Positions 36,585 to 46,768 are shown, counted from the stretch's first letter. The stretch is DNA of 64,000 nucleotides from an uncultured Clostridia bacterium (GCA_947624745.1 CANQLR010000009.1:1-64000); one strand, 5' to 3'. Program-made: numbers and translations. The notes: a model not told the origin generated them from the letters alone.

Positions 36585-37268
36585 ATGAAAAAAATTTTGG
36601 CTATTGCCATAGCCGTTATGATGGTTATGGCGCTGTCCGTGAGTGTTTATGCCGATACGCTCTTCACTCATGAATTTACCGATGCACACGACGACGGTTG
36701 GTGGGAAGACACCAGCATGAACGGCCTCGGCAGCGATGCTGACCTTATTGCCGCTCTTAAGACCGAAGGCGCTAAGCTCGTTATCTATGCCAGCGCTGAC
36801 GCTGTTCCTACCGAAGACGGCGGCGGATTCCAGTATGGTTTCCAGGACACCGCTACTTGGGTAAACGTTCTTGCTCACTCCAACTTTGCTAACGGCGAAG
36901 GCAACCTCGGCTATGAGTCCGCCGAAGTTGTTGACGGCCAGACCGTTATCGTTATCGACGCCGCCACTTTAATGGCCGCTGCCGATGAGGCCGGTGCCGC
37001 TCTTGCGACCTACAACTGGATCAACGGCGCTTCTGCCGGCGATACCTTCAAGATCGAAGTTGTTACCGGTGATTCCGTTCCCGCCTCTGCCGCTGCTGCC
37101 GAAGAGCCCGCCGCCGAGGAACCCGCTGCCGAAGCTCCCGCCGAGGACGCTCCCGCCGCTGAGGCTGCTCCCGCCGAGACCGCTGCCGCTCCTTCGACCG
37201 GTATCGCCCTCATGGTGATCCCTGCCGTAGTTGCCCTTGGCGCTGTCGCTGTCTCCAAGAAGCACTAA
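36585..37268 (+). CDS. Array surface protein 4
   Basis: MKKILAIAIAVMMVMALSVSVYA + ectodomain + identical PSTG tail. Confidence 0.9.
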   Translation: MKKILAIAIAVMMVMALSVSVYADTLFTHEFTDAHDDGWWEDTSMNGLGSDADLIAALKTEGAKLVIYASADAVPTEDGGGFQYGFQDTATWVNVLAHSNFANGEGNLGYESAEVVDGQTVIVIDAATLMAAADEAGAALATYNWINGASAGDTFKIEVVTGDSVPASAAAAEEPAAEEPAAEAPAEDAPAAEAAPAETAAAPSTGIALMVIPAVVALGAVAVSKKH

Positions 37269-37366
37269 TTCACAAAACCATGAAAGTCCCCTGAAATAAG
37301 GGGACTTTTATTTTGCTGAAAATTCGGGGATTATTTTGTGCAATTTGCTATAATATTGAAACAGGC

Positions 37367-37394
37367 TTGACAAATGGCGAAAAATGTGTAAAAT
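37367..37394 (+). promoter_or_regulatory. Putative promoter of array gene 5
   Basis: TTGACA, 16 nt, TAAAAT. Confidence 0.5.
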
Positions 37395-37443
37395 TAAATA
37401 TGTACTAATATGGTACTCATTATTTGGAATGGAGGATTTTTAC

Positions 37444-38127
37444 ATGAAAAAGATCTTTGCTATCGTCGTAGCCGTCATGATGGTCATGGCTCTTTCCGTC
37501 AGCGTTTTCGCCGAGGAGGTTGTTTATTCAATGACCGAGACTGTCGGCCAGGGCATGGAGAATCTGCCCCTTGCCGACGGCGCTGCGTTCTCGACCGGCG
37601 ACAACGGCGATAACTACGCCCGTATCGCTACCAACTGGGTCGGCGGCGGTTCTGCCTTCAACGACATCGTTGCGGCCGTTCAGACTGCTGACGCCGTTGT
37701 CAGGGTCACCTACACCGGCACCATGACCAAGATCGGTTTCCAGTCCGAGTCGGGCAGCTATGAAATGGTCGACGTCACCGACGTCACCGAGGTCGACGGC
37801 AAGAACGTCGCCATCATCCCCTGCGCCGATATCGTTGCGGCCGCTCCCGTTGCTCTTTCGGGCAGCTTTGGCGGTTGGGCGAACTTCATGATGGACTACA
37901 CCGAGGGCGGTATGCTCTACGGCTTCGAGGTCGTCACCGGCTATGAGGCCGGCGCTGCTGCTCCCGCCGAGGAAGCCGCTCCCGCAGAGGACGCTCCCGC
38001 TGCCGAGGAAGCTCCCGCCGAGGCTCCTGCTGCCGATAACGCTGCCGCTCCTTCGACCGGCATCGCCATCATGGTGATACCCGCCGTCGTGGCTCTTGGC
38101 GCTGTCGCTGTCTCCAAGAAGCACTAA
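37444..38127 (+). CDS. Array surface protein 5
   Basis: MKKIFAIVVAVMMVMALSVSVFA + ectodomain related to protein 4 + slightly diverged A/P/E linker and PSTGIAIMVIPAVVALGAVAVSKKH. Confidence 0.9.
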   Translation: MKKIFAIVVAVMMVMALSVSVFAEEVVYSMTETVGQGMENLPLADGAAFSTGDNGDNYARIATNWVGGGSAFNDIVAAVQTADAVVRVTYTGTMTKIGFQSESGSYEMVDVTDVTEVDGKNVAIIPCADIVAAAPVALSGSFGGWANFMMDYTEGGMLYGFEVVTGYEAGAAAPAEEAAPAEDAPAAEEAPAEAPAADNAAAPSTGIAIMVIPAVVALGAVAVSKKH

Positions 38128-38180
38128 GCACCTAAGAAAAAACTCCGGTAGGGGCGACCCTGCCGGAATTTTTTGTCTAT

Positions 38181-38978
38181 TTACTTGCCGAGTTCATTTG
38201 ATCGCTCCTCGCAGGCCTTTGCGGCTTTTTTGATTATGTCCTCAAAGCCCCGCCCGTCGAGCACCTTTACCGCCTCGACGGTGGTGCCGTTCGGGGTGCA
38301 TATTTTTTTCTTGAGATCAATCGGGGATTCGCTCCCCTCAAGCACCATCTTCGCCGAGCCTAATACAGTCTGCGCGGCGAAGGTCACGGCCTGAGCGGCG
38401 CTCATTCCGGCCTCTTGGGCATACTCCGAAAGCGCCGAAATGAAGGAGTAGACATACGCCGGGCCCGAGCCGGAGACTGCAGTAACGCAGTCAAACAGGC
38501 TCTCCGGCATTATCTCCGCCCGGCCGAAGCTTTCAAATATCTCAAGAACGCGTGAGGTCTCTGCCTCGCCGCAGTTTTTGTTCGGACAGACCGCGCTCAT
38601 TCCCTCGCCGACAAGGGCGGGGGTGTTCGGCATCACGCGGATGATTTTTTTGTCCTCGCCCAAAAGCCCTTCGAGGTAGGAGAGCTTTTTCCCCGCGCAT
38701 ATCGAGACGGCGGCGGAATCGCCCAGAATCGGCCTTAAAACGGGGAGAAGCTCCCCGAGGTCCGCAGGGCGGACGGCGATGATGATGACGTCCGAGCCCT
38801 TTGCCGAGGCCGGATCGCCCGAAACCGCAAAGCCGAGCGATTTAGCGCGCTCTAAAAGCTCGGGAGATCTGTCTATCGCCAAGATTTCCCCGGGGGACAA
38901 AAGTCCCGCCTTTGCGGCCCCCTCGGCGATGGCGGAGCCCATATGTCCGAAGCCGATAACGCTTAATTTCATAAACAT
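38181..38978 (-). CDS. proC: Pyrroline-5-carboxylate reductase
   Basis: LSVIGFGHMGSAIAEGAAKAGL, VIIIAVRPADLGELL, RVMPNTPALVGEGMSAVCPN, DCVTAVSGSGPAYVYSFISAL. Confidence 0.95.
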   Translation of the reverse strand: MFMKLSVIGFGHMGSAIAEGAAKAGLLSPGEILAIDRSPELLERAKSLGFAVSGDPASAKGSDVIIIAVRPADLGELLPVLRPILGDSAAVSICAGKKLSYLEGLLGEDKKIIRVMPNTPALVGEGMSAVCPNKNCGEAETSRVLEIFESFGRAEIMPESLFDCVTAVSGSGPAYVYSFISALSEYAQEAGMSAAQAVTFAAQTVLGSAKMVLEGSESPIDLKKKICTPNGTTVEAVKVLDGRGFEDIIKKAAKACEERSNELGK

Positions 38979-39149
38979 TCCTCCGAATTTCCGGGCAAAT
39001 TTCAGAGCCCGGCATTTTTATATCTACAGTTTATCACAACCGGGGAGGATTTTCAAGAAAAAAGATAAAAATTACGTGAAAACGATTGATTTTTTTCGGA
39101 TATTTTAGTACAATGTTATTATGAATATTATGCTTAGGAGGTATAAAAA

Positions 39150-41246
39150 ATGGAAATTTATAGGGACAAGACAAAGTCGTTTGAGGAAAGGGCAAAGGAC
39201 CTTGTCTCAAAAATGACCCTTTTGGAGCGCTGCGAGCAGCTCAAATTCGGCGCGCCGACCATCGAGCGCCTGTCGGTCGAGGCTTATAACTGGTGGAACG
39301 AGGGTCTTCACGGCGTTGCAAGAGCCGGCGTCGCGACGATGTTTCCGCAGGCGATAGGGCTTGCCGCGTCCTTCGACGACGAGCTTTTACATACCGTTGC
39401 CGAGGTCATCTCGATCGAGTGCAGGGCGAAATACAACGAATATTCCAAAAAGGGCGACCGCGACATCTACAAGGGCCTGACCCTCTGGAGCCCGAATATA
39501 AACATCTTCCGCGATCCGCGCTGGGGCAGGGGACACGAGACCTACGGCGAGGACCCCTATCTTACGGCTCGGCTCGGCTGCGCGTTCGTAAAAGGCATTC
39601 AGGGCGAGGGCGAGTACATGAGGGCCGCGGCCTGCGCGAAGCACTTTGCGGTGCATTCGGGTCCCGAGGCGCTCCGCCACGAGTTTGACGCCGTCGCCGG
39701 CCCCAAGGACATGGAGGAGACCTATCTTCCCGCCTTCGAGGCGCTCGTCAAGGAGGCCAAGGTCGAGGGTGTCATGGGCGCGTACAACCGCACCAACGGC
39801 GAGCCCTGCTGCGGCTCGGAATACCTCCACAATAAGCTTGTGGAGTGGGGCTTCGACGGCTACTTCGTGTCCGACTGCTGGGCGATAAAGGACTTCCACG
39901 AAAACCACCACGTCACCGCGACCCCGGAGGAATCGGTCGCCTTGGCTCTTAAAAACGGCTGCGACGTGAACTGCGGCTCGACCTATTTAATGGTCTACAA
40001 GGCGTATCAGGACGGGCTTATCACCGAGGAGGAGATAACCGCCGCCGCCGAGCATCTCATGCGCACGAGAATGAGGCTGGGAATGTTCGACGAGACCGAG
40101 TACGATCACCTCTCCTATATGGACGTCGAGAGCCGCGAGCACCTCGATATAAGCCTCGAGGCCGGAAGAAATGCCTGCGTGCTGCTTTCTAACGACGGCA
40201 TACTGCCGCTCAAGGCCGACGAGATAAAGACGATCGGCGTTATCGGCCCGAACGCTCAGAGCCAGAAGGCGCTCATGGGCAACTATCACGGCACCGCATC
40301 GCGGTATGTGACCATTTTGGAGGGCATTCAGGACGCTTTCCCGGGTAGGGTCCTCTTCTCGGAGGGCTGCCACCTGTTCAGGGACCGCGTCGAGGGCTTG
40401 GGCCTGCCGGGCGACAGAATTGCCGAGGCGCAGATAGTCGCCGAGCACTCGGACGTAGTTATTCTCTGCGTGGGTCTTGACGAGACCTTGGAGGGCGAGC
40501 AGGGCGACGCCTCGAACACCGACGCTTCGGGCGACAAGCTCACTCTTCAGCTCCCCGACCCGCAGAGACTTTTGGTCAAGAAGGTCATGGAGGTCGGAAA
40601 GCCTACCGTCATCGTTGTCGTGAGCGGATCGTCCCTTAATGTAGAGGCCGAGCCGAACGCTCTCTTGCAGGCGTTCTATCCCGGCTCGGAGGGCGGCAAG
40701 GCGGTCGCGGAGATACTCTTCGGAAAGACCTCGCCCTCGGGCAAGCTCCCCGTGACCTTCTACAAGGACGTTCACAAGCTCCCCGATTTCACCGACTATT
40801 CGATGAGATACCGCACCTACAGAAACGAGCGCGCCGAGGACGACAACGTGCTGTTCCCGTTCGGATACGGGTTAAGCTACGGCGACGTGAGGGTGGTGTC
40901 CGCAAAGGCGACAGTCAACGAGGATACCGTCTCGGCCGAGATCGAGCTTTCAAATAACGGCAGAGAGACCGCCGATGTCCTTCAGGCTTACTTCAAGTCG
41001 GACTCGAAGGACGCGGTGAGAAACCACGCTCTCTGCGGGTTCAAGAAGGTACATCTTAAGGCCGGCGAGAAGAAAACTGTCGAGATGACTATCCCGAAGT
41101 CGGCCCTCACGGTGGTCGACGACGAGGGAAGAAGATACCTCGACGCTGCGGCGAAGACGACGCTTTACTTCGGCACCTCGCAGCCGGATCAGTTGAGCGA
41201 AAAGCTCACCGGCAAAAAGTGCGTTTCGGTCGAGATCAAGCTTTAA
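39150..41246 (+). CDS. Glycoside hydrolase family 3 (beta-glucosidase/beta-xylosidase type), no signal peptide
   Basis: WWNEGLHGVARAGVATMFPQAIGLAASFDDEL, SPNINIFRDPRWGRGHETYGEDPYLT, AACAKHFAVHSGPE, GVMGAYNRTNGEPCCGS, YFVSDCWAIKDF, C-terminal FN3-like domain. Confidence 0.95.
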   Translation: MEIYRDKTKSFEERAKDLVSKMTLLERCEQLKFGAPTIERLSVEAYNWWNEGLHGVARAGVATMFPQAIGLAASFDDELLHTVAEVISIECRAKYNEYSKKGDRDIYKGLTLWSPNINIFRDPRWGRGHETYGEDPYLTARLGCAFVKGIQGEGEYMRAAACAKHFAVHSGPEALRHEFDAVAGPKDMEETYLPAFEALVKEAKVEGVMGAYNRTNGEPCCGSEYLHNKLVEWGFDGYFVSDCWAIKDFHENHHVTATPEESVALALKNGCDVNCGSTYLMVYKAYQDGLITEEEITAAAEHLMRTRMRLGMFDETEYDHLSYMDVESREHLDISLEAGRNACVLLSNDGILPLKADEIKTIGVIGPNAQSQKALMGNYHGTASRYVTILEGIQDAFPGRVLFSEGCHLFRDRVEGLGLPGDRIAEAQIVAEHSDVVILCVGLDETLEGEQGDASNTDASGDKLTLQLPDPQRLLVKKVMEVGKPTVIVVVSGSSLNVEAEPNALLQAFYPGSEGGKAVAEILFGKTSPSGKLPVTFYKDVHKLPDFTDYSMRYRTYRNERAEDDNVLFPFGYGLSYGDVRVVSAKATVNEDTVSAEIELSNNGRETADVLQAYFKSDSKDAVRNHALCGFKKVHLKAGEKKTVEMTIPKSALTVVDDEGRRYLDAAAKTTLYFGTSQPDQLSEKLTGKKCVSVEIKL

Positions 41247-41267
41247 TATTTCAAGGAGCATTATTTC

Positions 41268-42731
41268 ATGAAGATAAAAGGAACCAACCCCCTGACGAGG
41301 CTCGATTACCCCGACCCCGACGTGATACGGGTGGGGGATACATATTATATGTGCTCGACGACCATGTATTTCCAGCCGGGCTGCGTGATACTGCGCTCGT
41401 ACGACCTCATCAACTGGGAATTTTGCACCCACGTCTACGACCGCTTGGAGGATACCGACCGCCAGAACCTGAACGGCTGCCACGCCTACGGAAACGGAAT
41501 GTGGGCGCCTACGATAAGATATCACGACGGGGTTTTCCACGTTGTGTTCATCGCAAACGACACAAAAAAGACCTATCACTACACCGCCGAGAACATCGAG
41601 GGCCCTTGGAAAAAGTCCTATATTGAGGGATTTTACCACGACAGCTCGCTTCTGTTCGACGACGACGGCAGGGTATACATCATGTACGGCAACCGCACCA
41701 TCCGCGTGACCGAGCTTAAGCCCGACCTTTCGGGGCCGCTTCCGGGCGGGGTCGACAGGGTAGTCATCAAGGACGACCCCGGGCCGCACCTCGGCTATGA
41801 GGGCTGCCACCTCTACAAGATCGGCGGGAAGTACTACGCCTTCTTCATTCACGCCGCGAAGGACCGCTGGCTGAGGATTGAAGCGGCGTTCATGTCGGAC
41901 CGCATCGACGGCGGTTGGGTCGGAAAGGACGTCATCGCCGAGTATTTCGACGGCACAACAGGCGTCGCGCAGGGCGGCATCGTCGACACTCCCGACGGCA
42001 AGTGGTACGGCGTTATCTTCGGCGACCGTGGGGCAGTCGGCAGGATCCCGAACCTTGTTCCGAAGCACTTCGACGGGGACGGCTTCCCGGTCTTTGAGAA
42101 GGTCACGAAGGAGATCGAGTGCTCATCTACCCGGCCGGGCTATCGCTATGCGCCGCTTTACGTCTCGGACGGCTTTTCGGGGGAGAGCCTTAACGGCGCG
42201 TGGGAGTGGAACCACAACCCGGTACTTGAAAATGTAAGTCTTGACTGCGGGCTTATCCTTCGCCCCTTGGCGGCGAAGAGCTTTGACATGGCCAAGAACA
42301 CGCTCACCCAGCGCGCGCTTTGGGACAGATGCTCCGCCGAGGTCACCGTCGACGCGACGGGGCTTGAAACAGGCGGCTTTGCGGGCATCGCAGCTTTGCA
42401 GTACAGCTACGGGGCTTTGGGGATAGAGCGCACCGAAGCGGGGTACTCCCTTAAGCTTCGGCTTCGTGACGACAGCGAGGAATATGTCGCCGAGAGCATT
42501 GACTGCGGCGGGGTAGAGCGCCTTAAGGTCGAGTTTGAATTCGGCGCGGGTAAAGACCTCGCGAGGTTTTACCTCATCACCCCCGCAGGCGAGCGGCAGA
42601 TAGGCGGCGAGCATAAGATGAGCTTCGATCTTAGGCACTTCACCGGCTGCCGGTTCGGGCTGTTCTGCTACACCTACGGCGAGCCCGGTGGGCAGGCGAA
42701 GCTGACCGATTTCAAATACAATGAGCGCTGA
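41268..42731 (+). CDS. Glycoside hydrolase family 43-like protein
   Basis: TRLDYPDPDVIRVGDTYYMCSTTMYFQPGCVILRSYDLINWE, GMWAPTIRYHDGVFHVVF, C-terminal beta-sandwich. Confidence 0.92.
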   Translation: MKIKGTNPLTRLDYPDPDVIRVGDTYYMCSTTMYFQPGCVILRSYDLINWEFCTHVYDRLEDTDRQNLNGCHAYGNGMWAPTIRYHDGVFHVVFIANDTKKTYHYTAENIEGPWKKSYIEGFYHDSSLLFDDDGRVYIMYGNRTIRVTELKPDLSGPLPGGVDRVVIKDDPGPHLGYEGCHLYKIGGKYYAFFIHAAKDRWLRIEAAFMSDRIDGGWVGKDVIAEYFDGTTGVAQGGIVDTPDGKWYGVIFGDRGAVGRIPNLVPKHFDGDGFPVFEKVTKEIECSSTRPGYRYAPLYVSDGFSGESLNGAWEWNHNPVLENVSLDCGLILRPLAAKSFDMAKNTLTQRALWDRCSAEVTVDATGLETGGFAGIAALQYSYGALGIERTEAGYSLKLRLRDDSEEYVAESIDCGGVERLKVEFEFGAGKDLARFYLITPAGERQIGGEHKMSFDLRHFTGCRFGLFCYTYGEPGGQAKLTDFKYNER

Positions 42732-43401
42732 AAATATCCGCGCGCGGCTGATGGCGCTTCGGGACGAAAAATACGCGCGGTTTCAGGCCTCGCTGATCCC
42801 CACGGCTGCTCCCGAAAGCATTATCGGGGTCAGACTGCCCGACATAAGGCGCCTTGCGAAGTCTCTTTCAAAGGAGGAGCGGCGGGAGTTTATATCGGAT
42901 CTTCCGCACCGCTATTACGACGAAAACGTCCTTCATTCGGCGGTCCTGTCGCTTCTGACCGACTTTGACGAAGCGCTCGCCGAGGTCGACCGGTTCCTTA
43001 AGTACGTCGACAACTGGGCGGTCTGCGATACCCTGAACCCGAAGGCGTTTTCGCGCTCTCCCGAGAGGCTTTTACCTCATATCCGCCGCTGGATGGGCGA
43101 AGCCGAGCCCTATACCGTCCGCTTCGGCATAGGAATGATGATGAGATACTTTTTGGACGATCTGTTTCTGCCCGAGTATCTTCACGAGGTCGCGGCGATA
43201 CGGCATGATCACTACTACGTCAAGATGATGCAGGCGTGGTTCATGGCGACGGCGCTCGCGAAGCAGTATGACGAGGCGCTTAAAATCATCGGCTCGCGGG
43301 AGCTCGACCCGTGGGTCCGCAACAAGTCTATTCAAAAGGCTCGCGAGAGCTTTCGCGTACCTTTGGAGCATAAGAACCACTTAAACATGTTAAAGATCTG
43401 A
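42721..43401 (+). CDS. DNA alkylation repair (AlkD-like HEAT-repeat) family protein
   Basis: IIGVRLPDIRRLAKSLSKEERREFISDLPHRYYDENVLHSAVLSLL..., YVDNWAVCDTLNPKAF, WVRNKSIQKARES; overlaps GH43 CDS by 11 bp. Confidence 0.88.
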   Translation: MSAENIRARLMALRDEKYARFQASLIPTAAPESIIGVRLPDIRRLAKSLSKEERREFISDLPHRYYDENVLHSAVLSLLTDFDEALAEVDRFLKYVDNWAVCDTLNPKAFSRSPERLLPHIRRWMGEAEPYTVRFGIGMMMRYFLDDLFLPEYLHEVAAIRHDHYYVKMMQAWFMATALAKQYDEALKIIGSRELDPWVRNKSIQKARESFRVPLEHKNHLNMLKI

Positions 43402-43414
43402 AGGAGGAAACGAA

Positions 43415-44515
43415 ATGAAAAAATTAGGATTCGGACTGATGAGGCTGCCCTGCATAAGCGGAGACGGCAAGAACATCGACCTCGAAAGGGTAAAGGAAAT
43501 GGTCGACCTCTTCCTGTCAAAGGGCTTCACCTATTTCGATACCGCGTATGTCTACCACGGAGGCTTCAGCGAAGTAGCTTTTAGGGAGTGCGTCGTAAAG
43601 CGCCACCCGCGCGACAGCTTCACCGTAACGACGAAGCTGCCTCTCTTCTCAAACCCCGACAGGGCGGGCATGGAGAAGATGTTTAATGAATCCATGGAGC
43701 GCCTCGGTGTCGATTATATCGACTACTACTGGCTCCACGCGCTGAACAGAAACAGCTACGAGTTCGCAAAAACCTCCGGCGCGTTCGACTATTTAAGAGA
43801 GCTTAAGGCCGCCGGGAAGATCAGGCACATGGGCTTTTCCTTCCACGACAACGCCGAGACCCTCGACAAGATCCTCACCGAGCAGCCGGACATGGAGTTT
43901 GTGCAGCTGCAGCTCAACTATCTTGACTGGGAGGATCAGGGAGTGCAGTCCCGCCTTTGCTATGAGGTCGCGACAAAGCACGAAAAGCCGGTCATAGTCA
44001 TGGAGCCCATCAAGGGCGGAAGCCTTGCGAATCCCCCGAAAAAGGCGGAGGAAGTCCTCAAAAACGCCGATAAAAACGCGTCCTGCGCCTCGTGGGCGAT
44101 ACGCTTTGCGGCAACTCTGCCGAACGTCATGGTCGTTTTGAGCGGCATGAGTAATTTAGAGCAGGTCAAGGACAACGTCAGCTACATGGACGACTTCAAG
44201 CCCCTCACCGAGAGTGAGAGCAAGATGCTCACCGACATCGCGGCGGAGTTCAAGGTCGCGATACCCTGCACCGCCTGCCGCTACTGCACCGACGGCTGCC
44301 CGATGAACATCAACATTCCCGAGGTGTTCGCCATCTATAACACCGTCAAGCGGGACATTCACAAAAAGGGTGAGGCGCGCGAGAAATACGCCGAGCTCAT
44401 CAAGACTAACGGCGCCGCGACCGACTGCATCGGTTGCGAGCAATGCGTGAACGCCTGCCCGCAGCACCTTGAGATCCCGAAGCTCCTGGCCGAGTGCGCG
44501 GGGGATCTTGCATGA
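43415..44515 (+). CDS. Aldo/keto reductase with C-terminal 4Fe-4S domain
   Basis: [68 protein letters not shown]. Confidence 0.93.
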   Translation: MKKLGFGLMRLPCISGDGKNIDLERVKEMVDLFLSKGFTYFDTAYVYHGGFSEVAFRECVVKRHPRDSFTVTTKLPLFSNPDRAGMEKMFNESMERLGVDYIDYYWLHALNRNSYEFAKTSGAFDYLRELKAAGKIRHMGFSFHDNAETLDKILTEQPDMEFVQLQLNYLDWEDQGVQSRLCYEVATKHEKPVIVMEPIKGGSLANPPKKAEEVLKNADKNASCASWAIRFAATLPNVMVVLSGMSNLEQVKDNVSYMDDFKPLTESESKMLTDIAAEFKVAIPCTACRYCTDGCPMNINIPEVFAIYNTVKRDIHKKGEAREKYAELIKTNGAATDCIGCEQCVNACPQHLEIPKLLAECAGDLA

Positions 44516-46746
44516 GCAGCATCTACCTGAACGCCCCCGCGCCCACCGATGAGCGGGCTTTCGCGGAGGGCTGGAACGAGGCTCTGCCGATCGGAAACGG
44601 TTACCTCGGCGCGATGGTCTACGGCGGCCCCGAAAACGATATCCTGCAGCTCAACGAGGACACCGTCTGGGTCGGCGGGGGAGGGCGGAACAGGGTCAAC
44701 CCCAAGGCCAAGGACAGCTGGAAAAAGGTCCGCGAGCTGCTTGTAGACGGCAGGATAAAGGAGGCCGAAAAGCTCTGCGTCGAGACGCTCTATGCCGTCC
44801 CCGATCAGCAGAGATACTACGATACCTGCGGGCATATTCGCTTTAAATTCTCGCACAAAGGGCATGATCCCGAGAGCTACCGCCGCGAGCTCGACCTTGG
44901 GCGCGCGGTCTGCTCGGTGCGCTTTTCGGAGGGCGGCAGCGCGTTTTTGAGGGAGTATCTCTCCTCAAACCCCGACGGCGTAATCGCGATGAGGCAGATC
45001 TCCGAAAACGGCGCTAAATTCGGCTGCAAGGCGGATATCTCGGAGCGGGATAACCCCGACTACAGCTTCGGCCTTTGCGAAAACGGCTGCTTTGTCAAGG
45101 TCAAGGAGCCGGAGGGCGGCTGCGAGTACGCCGTGATGATGAGCGCCGAGAGCGACGGCTGCGTGATCTTCTCCGAGACCGGGTTCGAGGCATACGACTG
45201 CACCGAGCTCACGGTCTGCATCGCGATAAGAAGCGACTTTTACGGCGAAGTGCCGGAGGATAAGTGCGCGGAGATCCTTCAAAGCGCGTCCGAGCTCGGC
45301 TATGAAGCGATCTTAAACCGCCATGTTGAGGACTATAAGTCGCTCTATGACAGGGTGAAGCTTGATATCGACGGCGAGGACAGAAGCGGCATTCCCACGA
45401 ACCTGCGCCTAAAGAACGCGGAAAGCGACCCGAAGCTTGCGGAGCTCTATTTTGACTTCGGCAGGTATCTTCTGATATCCTCATCGCGGCCGGGGACAAG
45501 GCCTGCAAACCTCCAAGGTATCTGGAACAAGGACCACACCCCGCCGTGGGGCGCGAAATACACTATAAATATCAACGCCGAGATGAACTATTGGCCGGCG
45601 AACGTCTGCAACCTGTCCGAGTGCGAAATGCCGCTTTTCGAGCACCTTAAAACCATGCTCCCCTACGGGCAGAAGGTCGCGAGGGACATGTACGGCCTGA
45701 ACGGCTTCGTCGCGCACCATAACACCGACCTTTTCGGGGACTGCGCGCCGCAGGACATGTGGATGCCCGCGACGGTCTGGCCGACGGGCGCGGCGTGGCT
45801 CTGCACGCACATAAAGACCCACTACGAGTTTACGAAGGACGCCGCCTTCCTGCGCGAATACATCGGCATTTTAAAGGAGGCCTGCCGCTTCTTCACCGAG
45901 TATATGTTCGAGAGAAACGGCGCCTACATCACCGGGCCGTCGGTATCGCCGGAGAACACCTATAAGCTCCCCGGCTCGGACGAATCGGGCTGCCTCTGCG
46001 TCGGGCCGACGATGGACTCGATGATAATCAGCGAAATTTTCGAGAGCTGCCTCGAATACTCAAAGCTTCTTGGCGAGTGGGACGGCCTCTGCGACAAAAT
46101 TTCGGAGATGCTCCCGAAGATCCCGAAGCCGAAAATTGGCAAGTACGGGCAGATAATGGAGTGGGCCGAGGACTACGACGAGGTCGAACCGGGGCACCGC
46201 CACATCTCCCACCTCTGGGGGCTGCACCCGTCCGACCGCCTGACCTTTGAAAAGACACCCGAGCTGATGAAGGCAGCGAGGGTGACCCTCGAGCGCAGGC
46301 TTTCAAACGGCGGCGGACACACCGGCTGGTCCCGCACGTGGATAATAAATATGTGGGCGAGGCTTCGCGACGGCAACAAGGCCTGCGAGAATATCGAGGC
46401 GCTTCTGAGCCGCTCGACCTACCCCAACTTTTTCGACATGCACCCGCCGTTCCAGATAGACGGCAACTTCGGCGGCGCCGCGGGCATCGCGGAGATGCTT
46501 TTACAGAGCCACGACGGGGTGATAACCCTTCTCCCGGCGCTTCCCGACAAGTGGCCGAGCGGCAAGGTGTCCGGCCTCCGGGCGAGGGGAGACCTGACCG
46601 TCGGCATCGAGTGGAAAGGCGGAAAGCTTTACAAGGCTCTTATCAAGTCCCACCGCGGCGGAAGCTTTAAAATAGCCGCTCCGGGTATGCATGTAAAGGA
46701 GATTAGCTTTACAGTGGGCGAGACAAAGGAGTTCTCGACGGAGTGA
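44512..46746 (+). CDS. Glycoside hydrolase family 95 (alpha-L-fucosidase-like)
   Basis: [117 protein letters not shown] overlap with AKR stop. Confidence 0.93.
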   Translation: MSSIYLNAPAPTDERAFAEGWNEALPIGNGYLGAMVYGGPENDILQLNEDTVWVGGGGRNRVNPKAKDSWKKVRELLVDGRIKEAEKLCVETLYAVPDQQRYYDTCGHIRFKFSHKGHDPESYRRELDLGRAVCSVRFSEGGSAFLREYLSSNPDGVIAMRQISENGAKFGCKADISERDNPDYSFGLCENGCFVKVKEPEGGCEYAVMMSAESDGCVIFSETGFEAYDCTELTVCIAIRSDFYGEVPEDKCAEILQSASELGYEAILNRHVEDYKSLYDRVKLDIDGEDRSGIPTNLRLKNAESDPKLAELYFDFGRYLLISSSRPGTRPANLQGIWNKDHTPPWGAKYTININAEMNYWPANVCNLSECEMPLFEHLKTMLPYGQKVARDMYGLNGFVAHHNTDLFGDCAPQDMWMPATVWPTGAAWLCTHIKTHYEFTKDAAFLREYIGILKEACRFFTEYMFERNGAYITGPSVSPENTYKLPGSDESGCLCVGPTMDSMIISEIFESCLEYSKLLGEWDGLCDKISEMLPKIPKPKIGKYGQIMEWAEDYDEVEPGHRHISHLWGLHPSDRLTFEKTPELMKAARVTLERRLSNGGGHTGWSRTWIINMWARLRDGNKACENIEALLSRSTYPNFFDMHPPFQIDGNFGGAAGIAEMLLQSHDGVITLLPALPDKWPSGKVSGLRARGDLTVGIEWKGGKLYKALIKSHRGGSFKIAAPGMHVKEISFTVGETKEFSTE

Positions 46747-46768
46747 GATCTCACCAAAATAATCATAA

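Noticed and set aside
33981-38127. Possible CRISPR array, because of repeated blocks with variable spacers
   Set aside because: Repeat units are ~700-950 bp coding genes with start/stop codons, not 25-40 bp repeats; no cas genes in the window.
33895-38127. Invertase-driven phase variation of the surface array
   Set aside because: All five genes have their own promoters and the same orientation; no flanking inverted repeats or intact recombinase seen nearby. The only recombinase (18.4-19.7 kb) lacks its catalytic domain.
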